Shown one piece after another: positions 31,846-42,496 of a DNA stretch of 42,496 nucleotides (the first letter of the stretch is position 1; the number at the start of each line of letters is the position of its first letter). Source of the stretch: Endozoicomonas sp. (lineage in GTDB: Bacteria; Pseudomonadota; Gammaproteobacteria; Pseudomonadales; Endozoicomonadaceae); contig JAQFVO010000671.1 of the NCBI GenBank assembly GCA_027942505.1, positions 1-42,496 of the forward strand, given 5' to 3'. Under the pieces are notes generated by a model. That model was not told the origin of the DNA, did no database searches, and saw only the letters and a program-made list of their open reading frames with translations. The position numbers and the translations under genes are program-made.

Positions 31846-34151
31846 TAACTGGTACTGTCATCAATGGCTTCAAGGTCTGAAGTTCTGCTTTTTGTTGCTT
31901 CAAACTTCAAGTGCAGCTCACCCTTACGCACAGTGACTTTGATGATGCCGCCGTTCTCAGCCAGCTTTCCAAAGAGGATCTGCTCGGCCATGGGCTTCTT
32001 CAGGTGTTCCTGAATTACCCGACCCATGGGTCTGGCACCCATTTGGCGATCAAATCCTTTTTCTGCCAGCCAGCTACGAGCCTTGTCATCCACCTCCAGT
32101 TGCGCACGTTTTTCATCCAGCTGGGCCTGCAGCTCAGTCAGGAACTTATCGACAACGTGCTTGATGGTTTCGCTATTGAGTGAGGCAAATGGAATGATGG
32201 CATCAAGACGATTCCTGAACTCTGGCGTAAAGGTTTTCTTGATGGCTTCATTGCCGTCGGTCGTGTGATCCTGCTCCAAAAAGCCGATGGAGCTGCGGGT
32301 CATGGATTCTGCGCCGGCATTGGTGGTCATGATCAGGATGACGTTACGGAAGTCCGCTTTACGCCCGTTATTGTCGGTCAGGGTGCCGTGGTCCATCACT
32401 TGCAAAAGCAAGTTGAAGACATCGGAGTGACCTTTCTCAATCTCATCAAGCAGCAATACGCAGTGCGGTGTCTTGTTAATTGCCTCGGTTAACAGACCAC
32501 CTTGGTCAAAGCCGACATAACCTGGTGGCGCACCAATCAGACGAGAAACGGTGTGGGCCTCCATATACTCGGACATATCAAAGCGGACCAGCTCAATACC
32601 TAATGCCTTGGCCAGCTGGCGGCACACTTCAGTTTTACCAACGCCAGTGGGACCAGAGAACAGGAAAGAACCCACTGGTTTTTCAGGTGCCTTAAGCCCA
32701 GCCCGGGAGAGTTTGATGGCAGTGGACAGTGAAGTGATGGAATCATCCTGACCAAACACCACCATTTTCAGGTTACGCTCAAGTTTACTGAGCAGCTCCT
32801 TGTCAGACGACGATACTGACTTCGGCGGAATCCGCGCCATTTTTGCCACAATGCGCTCAACATCATCCACTTCAATGACCTTCTTGCGCTCTGGCTCAGG
32901 CTGCAGGCGCTGGAAGGCACCGGCCTCATCGATAACATCAATCGCTTTGTCAGGCATGTGGCGATCGTTGATATAGCGCTCAGCGAGTTCTGCAGCTGCC
33001 TTAAGAGCATCATCGCGATACTCGATGTCGTGATGCTCTTCAAATTTCTTCTTCAGCCCGAGGAGTATTTCGAAGGTGTCAGTGACATCCGGTTCAGTGA
33101 TATCCACTTTCTGGAACCGTCTGGCCAGGGCACGATCTTTTTCGAAGATACCGCGAAACTCCTGGAATGTTGTCGAGCCAACGCAGCGCAACTCACCGGA
33201 GGTCAGCATGGGTTTGAGCAGGTTGGACGCATCCATAACGCCACCGGAGGCTGCCCCCGCGCCGATGATGGTGTGAATCTCATCGATAAACAAAATAGCG
33301 TGGTCGAGTTTCCTCAGTTCACTGAGTAACTGCTTGAAACGCTTTTCAAAATCACCACGGTACTTAGTGCCGGCAAGCAAGGAGCCCAGGTCCAGGGAGT
33401 AAACGACAGCTTCTGACAACACTTCGGGGACGTCACCGTCAACGATGCGTCGGGCCAGCCCTTCAGCAATGGCCGTTTTACCGACACCGGCCTCACCAAC
33501 CAGCAGCGGATTATTCTTACGACGACGGGTGAGTATCTGGCAAACTCGCTCAATCTCCTCAGCCCGACCAACCAGGGGGTCGATTCGCCCGAGAGTGGCT
33601 TGTTCGTTCAGATCGGTAGCGTACAGTTTGAGCGGATTCTTGCTGCTGCCCCGGTTAGTTTCCGACTCCATATCATCGGACAACTCACGACCAAGTTCTT
33701 CTAGCTCCTGACCGGGAGTCTTGGCAATGCCGTGAGCAATAAAGTTAACCACATCAATGCGAGCCACATCTTGCTGTTTCAGGAAGTATACGGCCTGGCT
33801 TTCCTGTTCGCTGAAAATAGCGACCAGTACATTAGCGCCGGTTACTTCTTTTTTTCCCGAGCTTTGTACATGAAAAACCGCACGCTGGAGCACGCGCTGG
33901 AATCCCAGCGTGGGCTGGGTCTCCCGCTCATTATCGTCATCCGGGATCAACGGGGTTGTAGAGCTGACAAACTCGGTAAGGTCCTGGCGAAGTTTAATGA
34001 GGTCAATGCCGCAAGAAGCCAGGACGCGTGCCGCGGACTCATTATCAAGCAAGGCAAGTAAGAGATGCTCCACCGTCATGAACTCATGACGATTATCACG
34101 GGCGTCTTTAAATGCACTGTTCAGTGTTGCTTCGAGGTCTTTGTTGAGCAT
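31845..34151 (-). CDS. clpA: ATP-dependent Clp protease ATP-binding subunit ClpA
   Basis: This 768-residue AAA+ unfoldase feeds the ClpP protease. It has the N-terminal repeat domain ([20 protein letters not shown]), first Walker [10 protein letters not shown] near residue 215, and the sensor part [18 protein letters not shown]. The second Walker [10 protein letters not shown] is near residue 498, and [20 protein letters not shown] carries the ClpP-binding loop (IGF here, IGL in E. coli). Acidic and Ser/Thr-rich residues end the protein. It is downstream of clpS by 20 bases in the same direction. Confidence 0.97.
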   Translation of the reverse strand: MLNKDLEATLNSAFKDARDNRHEFMTVEHLLLALLDNESAARVLASCGIDLIKLRQDLTEFVSSTTPLIPDDDNERETQPTLGFQRVLQRAVFHVQSSGKKEVTGANVLVAIFSEQESQAVYFLKQQDVARIDVVNFIAHGIAKTPGQELEELGRELSDDMESETNRGSSKNPLKLYATDLNEQATLGRIDPLVGRAEEIERVCQILTRRRKNNPLLVGEAGVGKTAIAEGLARRIVDGDVPEVLSEAVVYSLDLGSLLAGTKYRGDFEKRFKQLLSELRKLDHAILFIDEIHTIIGAGAASGGVMDASNLLKPMLTSGELRCVGSTTFQEFRGIFEKDRALARRFQKVDITEPDVTDTFEILLGLKKKFEEHHDIEYRDDALKAAAELAERYINDRHMPDKAIDVIDEAGAFQRLQPEPERKKVIEVDDVERIVAKMARIPPKSVSSSDKELLSKLERNLKMVVFGQDDSITSLSTAIKLSRAGLKAPEKPVGSFLFSGPTGVGKTEVCRQLAKALGIELVRFDMSEYMEAHTVSRLIGAPPGYVGFDQGGLLTEAINKTPHCVLLLDEIEKGHSDVFNLLLQVMDHGTLTDNNGRKADFRNVILIMTTNAGAESMTRSSIGFLEQDHTTDGNEAIKKTFTPEFRNRLDAIIPFASLNSETIKHVVDKFLTELQAQLDEKRAQLEVDDKARSWLAEKGFDRQMGARPMGRVIQEHLKKPMAEQILFGKLAENGGIIKVTVRKGELHLKFEATKSRTSDLEAIDDSTS

Positions 34152-34171
34152 ATGGTGTAACCTTGAAAACG

Positions 34172-34528
34172 CTAATCGGCCTTTTCTGTCTTACACAGCA
34201 GGGGATGGTCGTTTTCTCTGGAATATTCATTAACCTGCTGAGCCTTGGTTTCTGCGATATCCTTGCTGAATACACCACAAACTGCCTTTCCCTGAGTGTG
34301 TACCATCAGCATAATTTGGTTCGCCTTCCCCTCCGGCATACTGAAAAACTTCTCCAGTACCTCAACAACAAAATCCATTGGTGTAAAATCATCGTTTAGG
34401 AGCAAGACCTGATACATAGGGGGTGGTGACAACCTGGTTTTTTCCGGAACGACTGCAACGTCCAGACCACCTCCGTGCTCCTCCCCATCTTGTTCCAAGC
34501 TTAGACGAAACGGTTCGAAATTACTCAT
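34172..34528 (-). CDS. clpS: ClpA adaptor protein ClpS
   Basis: This is a 118-residue adaptor. The conserved core is [20 protein letters not shown], then [10 protein letters not shown] and the [20 protein letters not shown] segment, as in ClpS. It recognises N-terminal Leu, Phe, Tyr and Trp and delivers substrates to ClpA, the pathway served by aat and bpt. The ATG giving [10 protein letters not shown] is chosen; the frame opens 24 bases further but the family starts here. Confidence 0.97.
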   Translation of the reverse strand: MSNFEPFRLSLEQDGEEHGGGLDVAVVPEKTRLSPPPMYQVLLLNDDFTPMDFVVEVLEKFFSMPEGKANQIMLMVHTQGKAVCGVFSKDIAETKAQQVNEYSRENDHPLLCKTEKAD

Positions 34529-34816
34529 GGTTTTATGACTGCCAATCTTCAATATCCAACTCTACGACCGGTTACAAATGCCCCAAAATGAAGCACCGGA
34601 AGTATTCGCTGCTGCCAATCATAAAAACAACGAGCACCAATAACTGATCGGCACCGCACAGGGAGATTTGACAGTAAAATAATCAGTGCAAGTTTTTAAA
34701 AGTTGGCAATGTCGCAATGCGTTCTATCCATTCTAAAGATACTGACACAAATCACAACGCTGAACTGGTAAAAATTACCAAGTACTTACGATCAAAGACA
34801 AAATGCAAAGGCGATA
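34529..34816. other. Non-coding region between clpS and icd terminator
   Basis: A TTGACA hexamer lies at 34668-34673 with no good -10 at the standard distance. In many gammaproteobacteria cspD lies beside clpS, but no cold-shock gene is visible here. A small RNA read rightward into the hairpin at 34817 is possible but unproven. Confidence 0.3.
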
Positions 34817-34841
34817 GCCGGAAACGGGTTTCCGGCCTTTT
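34817..34841. terminator. Hairpin terminator beside icd
   Basis: GCCGGAAA (34817-34824) and TTTCCGGC (34829-34836) form an 8-base stem with a CGGG loop. On the plus strand it is followed by CTTTTG. It sits 27 bases past the icd stop, so it probably ends icd transcription on the minus strand, although the T-run there is poor. Confidence 0.65.
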
Positions 34842-34867
34842 GTGATTAAACAGCGCCTGATGATAAA

Positions 34868-36124
34868 TTACATGTGTCTGATGATTTCATCGGCAAATTC
34901 GGAACACTTAACCAGTGTGGCGCCGTCCATCAAACGCTCAAAATCGTAGGTAACGGTTTTGGCACCGATGGCCCCGTCCATTCCCTTGATGATCAGATCG
35001 GCAGCTTCTGGCCACCCCATGTGGCGCAACATCATTTCTGCCGAAAGAATTACTGACCCCGGGTTAACCTTGTCTTGCCCTGCGTATTTGGGAGCAGTGC
35101 CGTGCGTTGCTTCAAACACAGCAGTTGGTGCGCCAATGTTTGCGCCAGGAGCAATACCGATACCACCCACCTGGGCTGCCAGCGCATCGGAAATGTAGTC
35201 GCCATTGAGGTTTAACGTGGCGATCACATCATACTCGGCCGGGCGCAACAGAATCTGCTGCAAGAAGGCATCGGCAATCACATCTTTAATGACAATATCC
35301 CGCCCTGTCCTGGGGTTTTTCACTGTATGCCAAGGGCCACCGTCGAGGGGCTGGCCAGCAAAGTATTGAACAGCTGTCTGATACCCCCAGTCTTTGAAAG
35401 CCCCTTCAGTGAACTTCATGATGTTACCCTTGTGCACCAGGGTAACGGAACGGCGATCGTTATCGATAGCGAACTGAATGGCCTTCTTCACCAGCCGCTC
35501 AGTGCCCTCTTTGGAGACCGGTTTAACACCAATACCGCACTCCTGCTCAAATCGAATTTTCTTTACGCCCATTTCGTCACGCAAAAAGCGGATCACTTTA
35601 TCCGCTTCCGCTGTGCCCGCCTGCCACTCAATGCCGGCGTATATGTCTTCAGAGTTCTCGCGAAAGATAACCATATCGGTTTTTTCTGGCTCCTTCACAG
35701 GGCTTGGTACACCCTTGAACCAACGTACAGGACGAATACAGGCAAACAGGTCCAGCTCCTGACGCAGAGCTACGTTGAGCGAGCGAATGCCACCACCCAC
35801 CGGGGTTGTCAGCGGACCTTTGATGCTGACCACATACTCTTTGAGTGCCGCAAGGGTCTCTGGCGGCAACCAGGTGTCCTTGTCATAGACCTGCGTCGCT
35901 TTCTCGCCGCAGAACACCTCCATCCACTCAATACGACGCTGCCCCTGATACGCTTTTTCCACCGCAGCATCCACCACCTTCAGCATGGCTGGCGAAACAT
36001 CAGCACCAATGCCGTCACCTTCTATGTAGGGAATGATCGGGTTATCAGGAACATTCAGGGAGAGGTCCGTGTTAACAGTGATTTGTTCACCGTTGGCGGG
36101 CACCTTGATCTTTTCGAATCCCAT
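34868..36124 (-). CDS. icd: Isocitrate dehydrogenase (NADP-dependent)
   Basis: This is a 418-residue TCA-cycle enzyme. Visible are the N-terminal [45 protein letters not shown] with the Ser that AceK phosphorylates in E. coli, [19 protein letters not shown], and [13 protein letters not shown]. Length and all motifs are those of the E. coli-type NADP enzyme. It converts isocitrate to 2-oxoglutarate in the cytosol and is likely regulated by phosphorylation at the glyoxylate branch. Confidence 0.98.
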   Translation of the reverse strand: MGFEKIKVPANGEQITVNTDLSLNVPDNPIIPYIEGDGIGADVSPAMLKVVDAAVEKAYQGQRRIEWMEVFCGEKATQVYDKDTWLPPETLAALKEYVVSIKGPLTTPVGGGIRSLNVALRQELDLFACIRPVRWFKGVPSPVKEPEKTDMVIFRENSEDIYAGIEWQAGTAEADKVIRFLRDEMGVKKIRFEQECGIGVKPVSKEGTERLVKKAIQFAIDNDRRSVTLVHKGNIMKFTEGAFKDWGYQTAVQYFAGQPLDGGPWHTVKNPRTGRDIVIKDVIADAFLQQILLRPAEYDVIATLNLNGDYISDALAAQVGGIGIAPGANIGAPTAVFEATHGTAPKYAGQDKVNPGSVILSAEMMLRHMGWPEAADLIIKGMDGAIGAKTVTYDFERLMDGATLVKCSEFADEIIRHM

Positions 36125-36404
36125 TATTAACTCCGTTCTCTAATCGTCGGCCGGGCCGGATGAAAGACTCATCAACGCTTCTTATGATTGTGTTAGCAGG
36201 CTGGCCAGCAGGTTCGCCTGCCAAGCATCGAAAATCGCCAATTGCGCGTATTACCATATACCATCCTCTAGCGGTAATAAATGAAGTTTTCCCGCTTTGG
36301 CGCAATTGCCCAGTGCAATAACTTACCAGCCGTCAGCCTATGGCGCTGGCCTGTCCATAAGGGTAAAATATCCGGCTGTTTTGAACCGGTGGTAGTACTT
36401 ATCA
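36125..36404. other. Divergent intergenic region icd / mnmA
   Basis: This 280-bp stretch lies between divergent genes and should contain the promoters of both. No obvious operator or RNA is recognised. Nearby open frames look like chance. Confidence 0.4.
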
Positions 36405-37529
36405 GTGATAGAACATTCTTCCCAGACCGCTGCGGCGGGAACCAGAGTGATTGTTGGCATGTCCGGCGGCGTTGATTCGTCGGTTTCTGCCCTGCTGTTG
36501 CAGCAGCAGGGTTACGACGTGCAAGGCCTGTTTATGAAAAACTGGGAGGAGGACGATGGCTCTGAGTACTGTACGGCCATGAGCGACCTGGCTGATGCCC
36601 AGGCAGTTTGCGACAAGATCGGTATTTCTCTGCACAAGGCTAACTTTGCTGCTGAATACTGGGACAATGTTTTCGAGCACTTTCTCCATGAATATCGCCA
36701 CGGCCGGACGCCAAACCCGGATATCCTGTGCAACAAAGAGATCAAGTTCAAAGCTTTTCTGGATTACGCGTTGACCCTCGGCAGCGATTACATCGCCATG
36801 GGTCACTACTGTCGACGCATTGATCGTGACGGTCGCAGCCTGCTGGTCAAGGGTGTTGACCCAAATAAAGACCAAAGCTATTTCCTTCATGCCGTGGGCG
36901 AACAACAGATTGCCCGTACGCTGTTCCCAGTGGGTGAGTTGGAAAAATCTGAGGTCAGGCGTATCGCTGAACAGCACGGACTGATCACTCATAACAAAAA
37001 AGACAGCACCGGTATCTGTTTTATCGGTGAGCGCCGCTTCCGGGACTTTCTGCAACAGTATCTGCCTGCCCAGCCGGGTCTTATCGAGACAGCAAGCGGT
37101 GAGGTCATTGGTGAACACGCCGGGCTGATGTACCACACCATCGGCCAGCGTCAGGGTCTGGGCATCGGCGGGCTGAAAAATGCCGATGAAGCCCCCTGGT
37201 ATGTACTGGAAAAAGACGTGCAGCGCAATGTGCTGGTGGTAGGCCAGGGCCAGGATCATCCGATGCTCTTTTCTGTCAGTCTGACCTGTTCTCACATTGA
37301 CTGGGTGGCTGGTAAAGGACCGGATATGCCCTGCCAGCTCAAGGCCAAGGTGCGCTACCGTCAACAAGATCAGGATTGCACCCTGAGTCGCGCTGAGAAT
37401 GGCGATTACCGGGTGACATTTGCTCAGCCACAGAGGGCGGTAACGCCGGGTCAGTCAGTGGTCTTTTATGATGGTCAGGTGTGCTTGGGCGGTGGAGTTA
37501 TAGAGACACGCAGCCAAGGTACGGTGTAA
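36405..37529 (+). CDS. mnmA: tRNA-specific 2-thiouridylase
   Basis: This 374-residue enzyme thiolates U34 of tRNA-Lys, Glu and Gln. The PP-loop [18 protein letters not shown] binds ATP. Catalytic cysteines are in [16 protein letters not shown] and [12 protein letters not shown], and the C-terminal barrel has [11 protein letters not shown]. The start is a GTG at 36405, as no ATG precedes the PP-loop. It is followed by hflD and purB, a standard gammaproteobacterial order. Confidence 0.97.
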   Translation: MIEHSSQTAAAGTRVIVGMSGGVDSSVSALLLQQQGYDVQGLFMKNWEEDDGSEYCTAMSDLADAQAVCDKIGISLHKANFAAEYWDNVFEHFLHEYRHGRTPNPDILCNKEIKFKAFLDYALTLGSDYIAMGHYCRRIDRDGRSLLVKGVDPNKDQSYFLHAVGEQQIARTLFPVGELEKSEVRRIAEQHGLITHNKKDSTGICFIGERRFRDFLQQYLPAQPGLIETASGEVIGEHAGLMYHTIGQRQGLGIGGLKNADEAPWYVLEKDVQRNVLVVGQGQDHPMLFSVSLTCSHIDWVAGKGPDMPCQLKAKVRYRQQDQDCTLSRAENGDYRVTFAQPQRAVTPGQSVVFYDGQVCLGGGVIETRSQGTV

Positions 37530-37575
37530 TTGACGTGGCCGCGTCGGCACCCAAGAAAATATTGTGAGATAATCG

Positions 37576-38187
37576 GTGAAGTATTCCAATCAAGATCAGG
37601 CAGCCGCCCTGGCCGGCGTGTTTCAGGCTGCCACCTTGGTCGACCAACTGGCCAGGACTGGACAATGGAGCGAGGAGGCACTGTTGCCCTCCATTCACAG
37701 TATTTTTGTCACCAGCCCTGACAGTGTGGCGGAGGTATATGACGGTTTTGACCGTCTGGCCATGGGCAAAAAGACCCTTGCTGCCGTTATCAGCAGGGAT
37801 AACTCGGCTATCAGTGGTGAGGTTATCCGCTATGGCCTGGCCATGATTCATCTGGAAAAAAAACTGAGCCGCAACAAAAAGATGCTCAATACCATCGGCG
37901 ACCGCCTGCGTAGGACCCGGGAGCAGGTTAACCACTTTGGCCTGTTGCACGACAATGTGATCAGCAGTCTGGCCAGTATCTATCTGGACACCCTCAGCAC
38001 CTTCAAAACACGTATAACCGTGGCTGGTGACACACGCTATCTGCAAAATCAGACCAATGCCAACCGCATCCGTGCCATTTTGCTTGCCGGCATCCGTTCG
38101 GCCACCCTCTGGCGGCAGTGCGGCGGTAGTCGCTGGCACCTGTTTATCAGTCGTAACAGTCTGCTTGATGGCCTGCAAAAACTATAG
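37576..38187 (+). CDS. hflD: High-frequency lysogenization protein HflD homologue
   Basis: This is a 203-residue, mostly helical protein with GVFQAATLVDQLARTG, IFVTSPDSVAEVYDG and VNHFGLLHDNVISSLASIYL. In E. coli HflD lowers lambda lysogeny by binding CII and is peripheral to the inner membrane. A GTG at 37576 is the start. It lies between mnmA and purB, as in most gammaproteobacteria. Whether it affects the neighbouring prophage is unknown. Confidence 0.95.
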   Translation: MKYSNQDQAAALAGVFQAATLVDQLARTGQWSEEALLPSIHSIFVTSPDSVAEVYDGFDRLAMGKKTLAAVISRDNSAISGEVIRYGLAMIHLEKKLSRNKKMLNTIGDRLRRTREQVNHFGLLHDNVISSLASIYLDTLSTFKTRITVAGDTRYLQNQTNANRIRAILLAGIRSATLWRQCGGSRWHLFISRNSLLDGLQKL

Positions 38188-38287
38188 TCCGGGCACTCAA
38201 CCCTGTTCTTTCACCCGTGAGGAAAATACAGGCCCGGAGCCTGTGGTTAGCGATCTGGCGCTGTTTCCTTGCAAGCTTAAGGCATAA

Positions 38288-41143
<2,856 letters not shown>

Positions 41144-41151
<8 letters not shown>

Positions 41152-42166
41152 GGACAGAGGCCACCGTATCCACAGTCACCGTGGCGCTGGCGCCCACTCT
41201 TAACGGCGCCCTGGCCGGCAATTTGTCGGTATCCTGCAACTGGATTCTGACCGGGAACCGCTGAGTAATTTTCACCCAGTTACCGGTGGCATTCTCTGGC
41301 GGTAACAGAGAGAAGGAGGAGCCGCTGGCCGGAGAAATCGCCGCCACTGTGCCAGAGAACAGGGTGTCAGGATACATATCCAGCTGCACACTGGCGGGCA
41401 TCCCCGGTTGAATCCGGCCCAGATCATCCTCTTTAAAGTTTGCCTCTACCCAGAAGCTCTGGGCCACCACCAGAGGCATCAACGCTTCACCAGCATTGAC
41501 CACACTGCCCGGATGAACACTCACCTGGCCAACCTCACCATCGGCTGGGGCAGAAATATTGGTGTAGGAGAGGTTCAGAGTAGCCAGCATCAAAGCCGCT
41601 GCCGCTTCCTGAACTGCCGGGGCACTCTGCCCTGCTGAGCCTTGTTCAGCAATCAGCTGGGCCATATGCGCCCTGGCACCGGCCAGGTTATCCCGGGCTG
41701 TGGCCAGAGCCGCCAGGGCGGTGTCCCCTTCCTGACGTGGCAGGACTCCCTGTGACACCATAGTCATGGTACGCCTGAAGTTCAGTTGAACCTTGTGCAG
41801 ATTGGCGGCAGCGGTCGTGATTGCCGTGCTGGCAGCCAGAATCCCTGCGCTGGCAGCTTTGTTCTCTTCACTGGCAACCGCATAAGCGGCACGCGCCTGG
41901 TTAAACTGTGCTTCGTAGGTGGCCGGGTCGATCTGGACCAGCATCTCACCTTCGTGCACGTGCCCGAAGTTAACCACATTAACTGCCCTTACCTGACCAC
42001 CCAGCCTGGGTGCGATGTAAATGATATTGCCATGCACGTATGCGTCGTCAGTGCTCGGGTATTTTTTCCGGTGCTCAATGTAGAGGTAACCGGCAATCAA
42101 CAAACACGCCAGCACAATGGCGGTAACCAGCCAGCGTTGCAGCGTACGTGGAGCTGTATTTTCCAT
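41144..42166 (-). CDS. HlyD/EmrA-like membrane fusion protein
   Basis: This is a 340-residue periplasmic adaptor anchored by one N-terminal helix (WLVTAIVLACLLIAGYLYIE). A lipoyl half-site follows (YVHGNIIYIAPRLGGQVRAV, with VHEGEMLVQIDPATYEAQFN), then an Ala-rich coiled-coil hairpin and the second half LSYTNISAPADGEVGQVSVH. It couples the EmrB-like permease to an outer channel. I prefer the ATG at 42166; a longer frame starts at 42244, and neither has a clear ribosome site. Confidence 0.9.
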
Positions 42167-42496
42167 GGTCAAAACCGAGATAAGGTGGGCAGAAGTGCCT
42201 TCAAACGGAGGATGAGTGACATCAGAAATGCTAGTCCATGGCATTGAAATGGTCTATTGGACAGATAGCATTGTGCAACCGGCTTATTGATCAGAATTTA
42301 TCCATTTAATTGATGCAGCACGCCTTGCACCGGCAACGCCGCACTACGTCTATGAACTTACCTTGAGGCCGTTGGTCACAAAAGATGAATTTTCGTCAGA
42401 GATAGAACACTTTATGGCACTTTCAGCGGGCCCGTTTAGCCCACACGTCCAGCACCAGCCAGAACGTCATTATCGTGAAATGGAGGAGTTCGCGAG
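42167..42496. other. Right-edge region, mostly non-coding
   Basis: This is the upstream region of the efflux operon. From about 42,281 to the window end one plus-strand frame stays open (including PHYVYELTLRPLV and later AGPFSPHV) but has no early ATG or GTG, so it may be a gene fragment or chance. Nothing else is recognised. Confidence 0.3.

Noticed and set aside
35327-36130. 267-codon plus-strand ORF across icd
   Set aside because: Antisense to icd, which is complete and conserved.
36402-37367. 321-codon minus-strand ORF inside mnmA
   Set aside because: Antisense to an enzyme gene with catalytic motifs present; chance ORF.

Overview
The window is a gammaproteobacterial chromosome segment. 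Roughly bases 1-28,560 are most of a tailed-phage prophage, and roughly 28,800 to the end is host core genome. The host gene order aat-bpt-infA, then clpA/clpS, icd, mnmA-hflD-purB is typical of gammaproteobacteria. The exact genus cannot be fixed by eye; a marine Oceanospirillales-like organism is a guess.

The prophage is a mosaic. (i) 1-3,400: lambda-like early genes, namely an O-like replication protein cut by the left edge, a P-like helicase loader, a small HTH protein, a 30-residue membrane protein, a Q-like zinc-finger antiterminator, two unknown small genes and SSB. (ii) 3,400-3,700: a putative late promoter followed at once by a terminator, a tRNA-like gene with a CAT anticodon, and a second terminator. 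(iii) 3,715-5,313: lysis genes (M15 peptidase endolysin, three-TM holin-like protein, TM plus coiled-coil protein) and small coupled ORFs. (iv) 5,291-13,287: RuvC-like resolvase, zinc-finger protein, HNH nuclease, TerS, TerL, HK97-type portal, protease and capsid, and connectors. (v) 13,291-26,958: a P2-type contractile tail (V, W, J, I, H, chaperone, FI, FII, E/E', T, U, X, D).

The most interesting system is a complete diversity-generating retroelement (DGR) placed inside the tail-fibre section (18,029-20,881). It has a variable protein with a C-terminal C-type-lectin/FGE-like domain, a 118-bp variable repeat (VR, 19,112-19,229), a 6-bp hairpin with a GATA loop just downstream, an Avd-like accessory gene, a 118-bp template repeat (TR, 19,639-19,756), and a reverse transcriptase with YMDD and the DGR-type SQ motif. 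VR and TR differ at 13 positions, and all 13 are adenines in the TR. This is the signature of adenine-specific mutagenic retrohoming. Nine AAC codons of the TR are altered in the VR, so the cassette diversifies the tip of a tail-associated adhesin.

The right prophage end (26,963-28,560) holds small unknown genes, an (AGCC)11 microsatellite, a large nested inverted repeat ending in a T-run, an integrase-like protein that lacks the catalytic domain, and nested palindromes. The right attachment site probably lies between 28,322 and 28,796, but it cannot be located without the left end.

The host part carries a pterin dehydratase-like gene, a coiled-coil gene, the N-degron genes (aat, bpt, clpS, clpA) around infA, then icd, mnmA, hflD, purB, and a divergently read EmrAB-like efflux pair on the minus strand.
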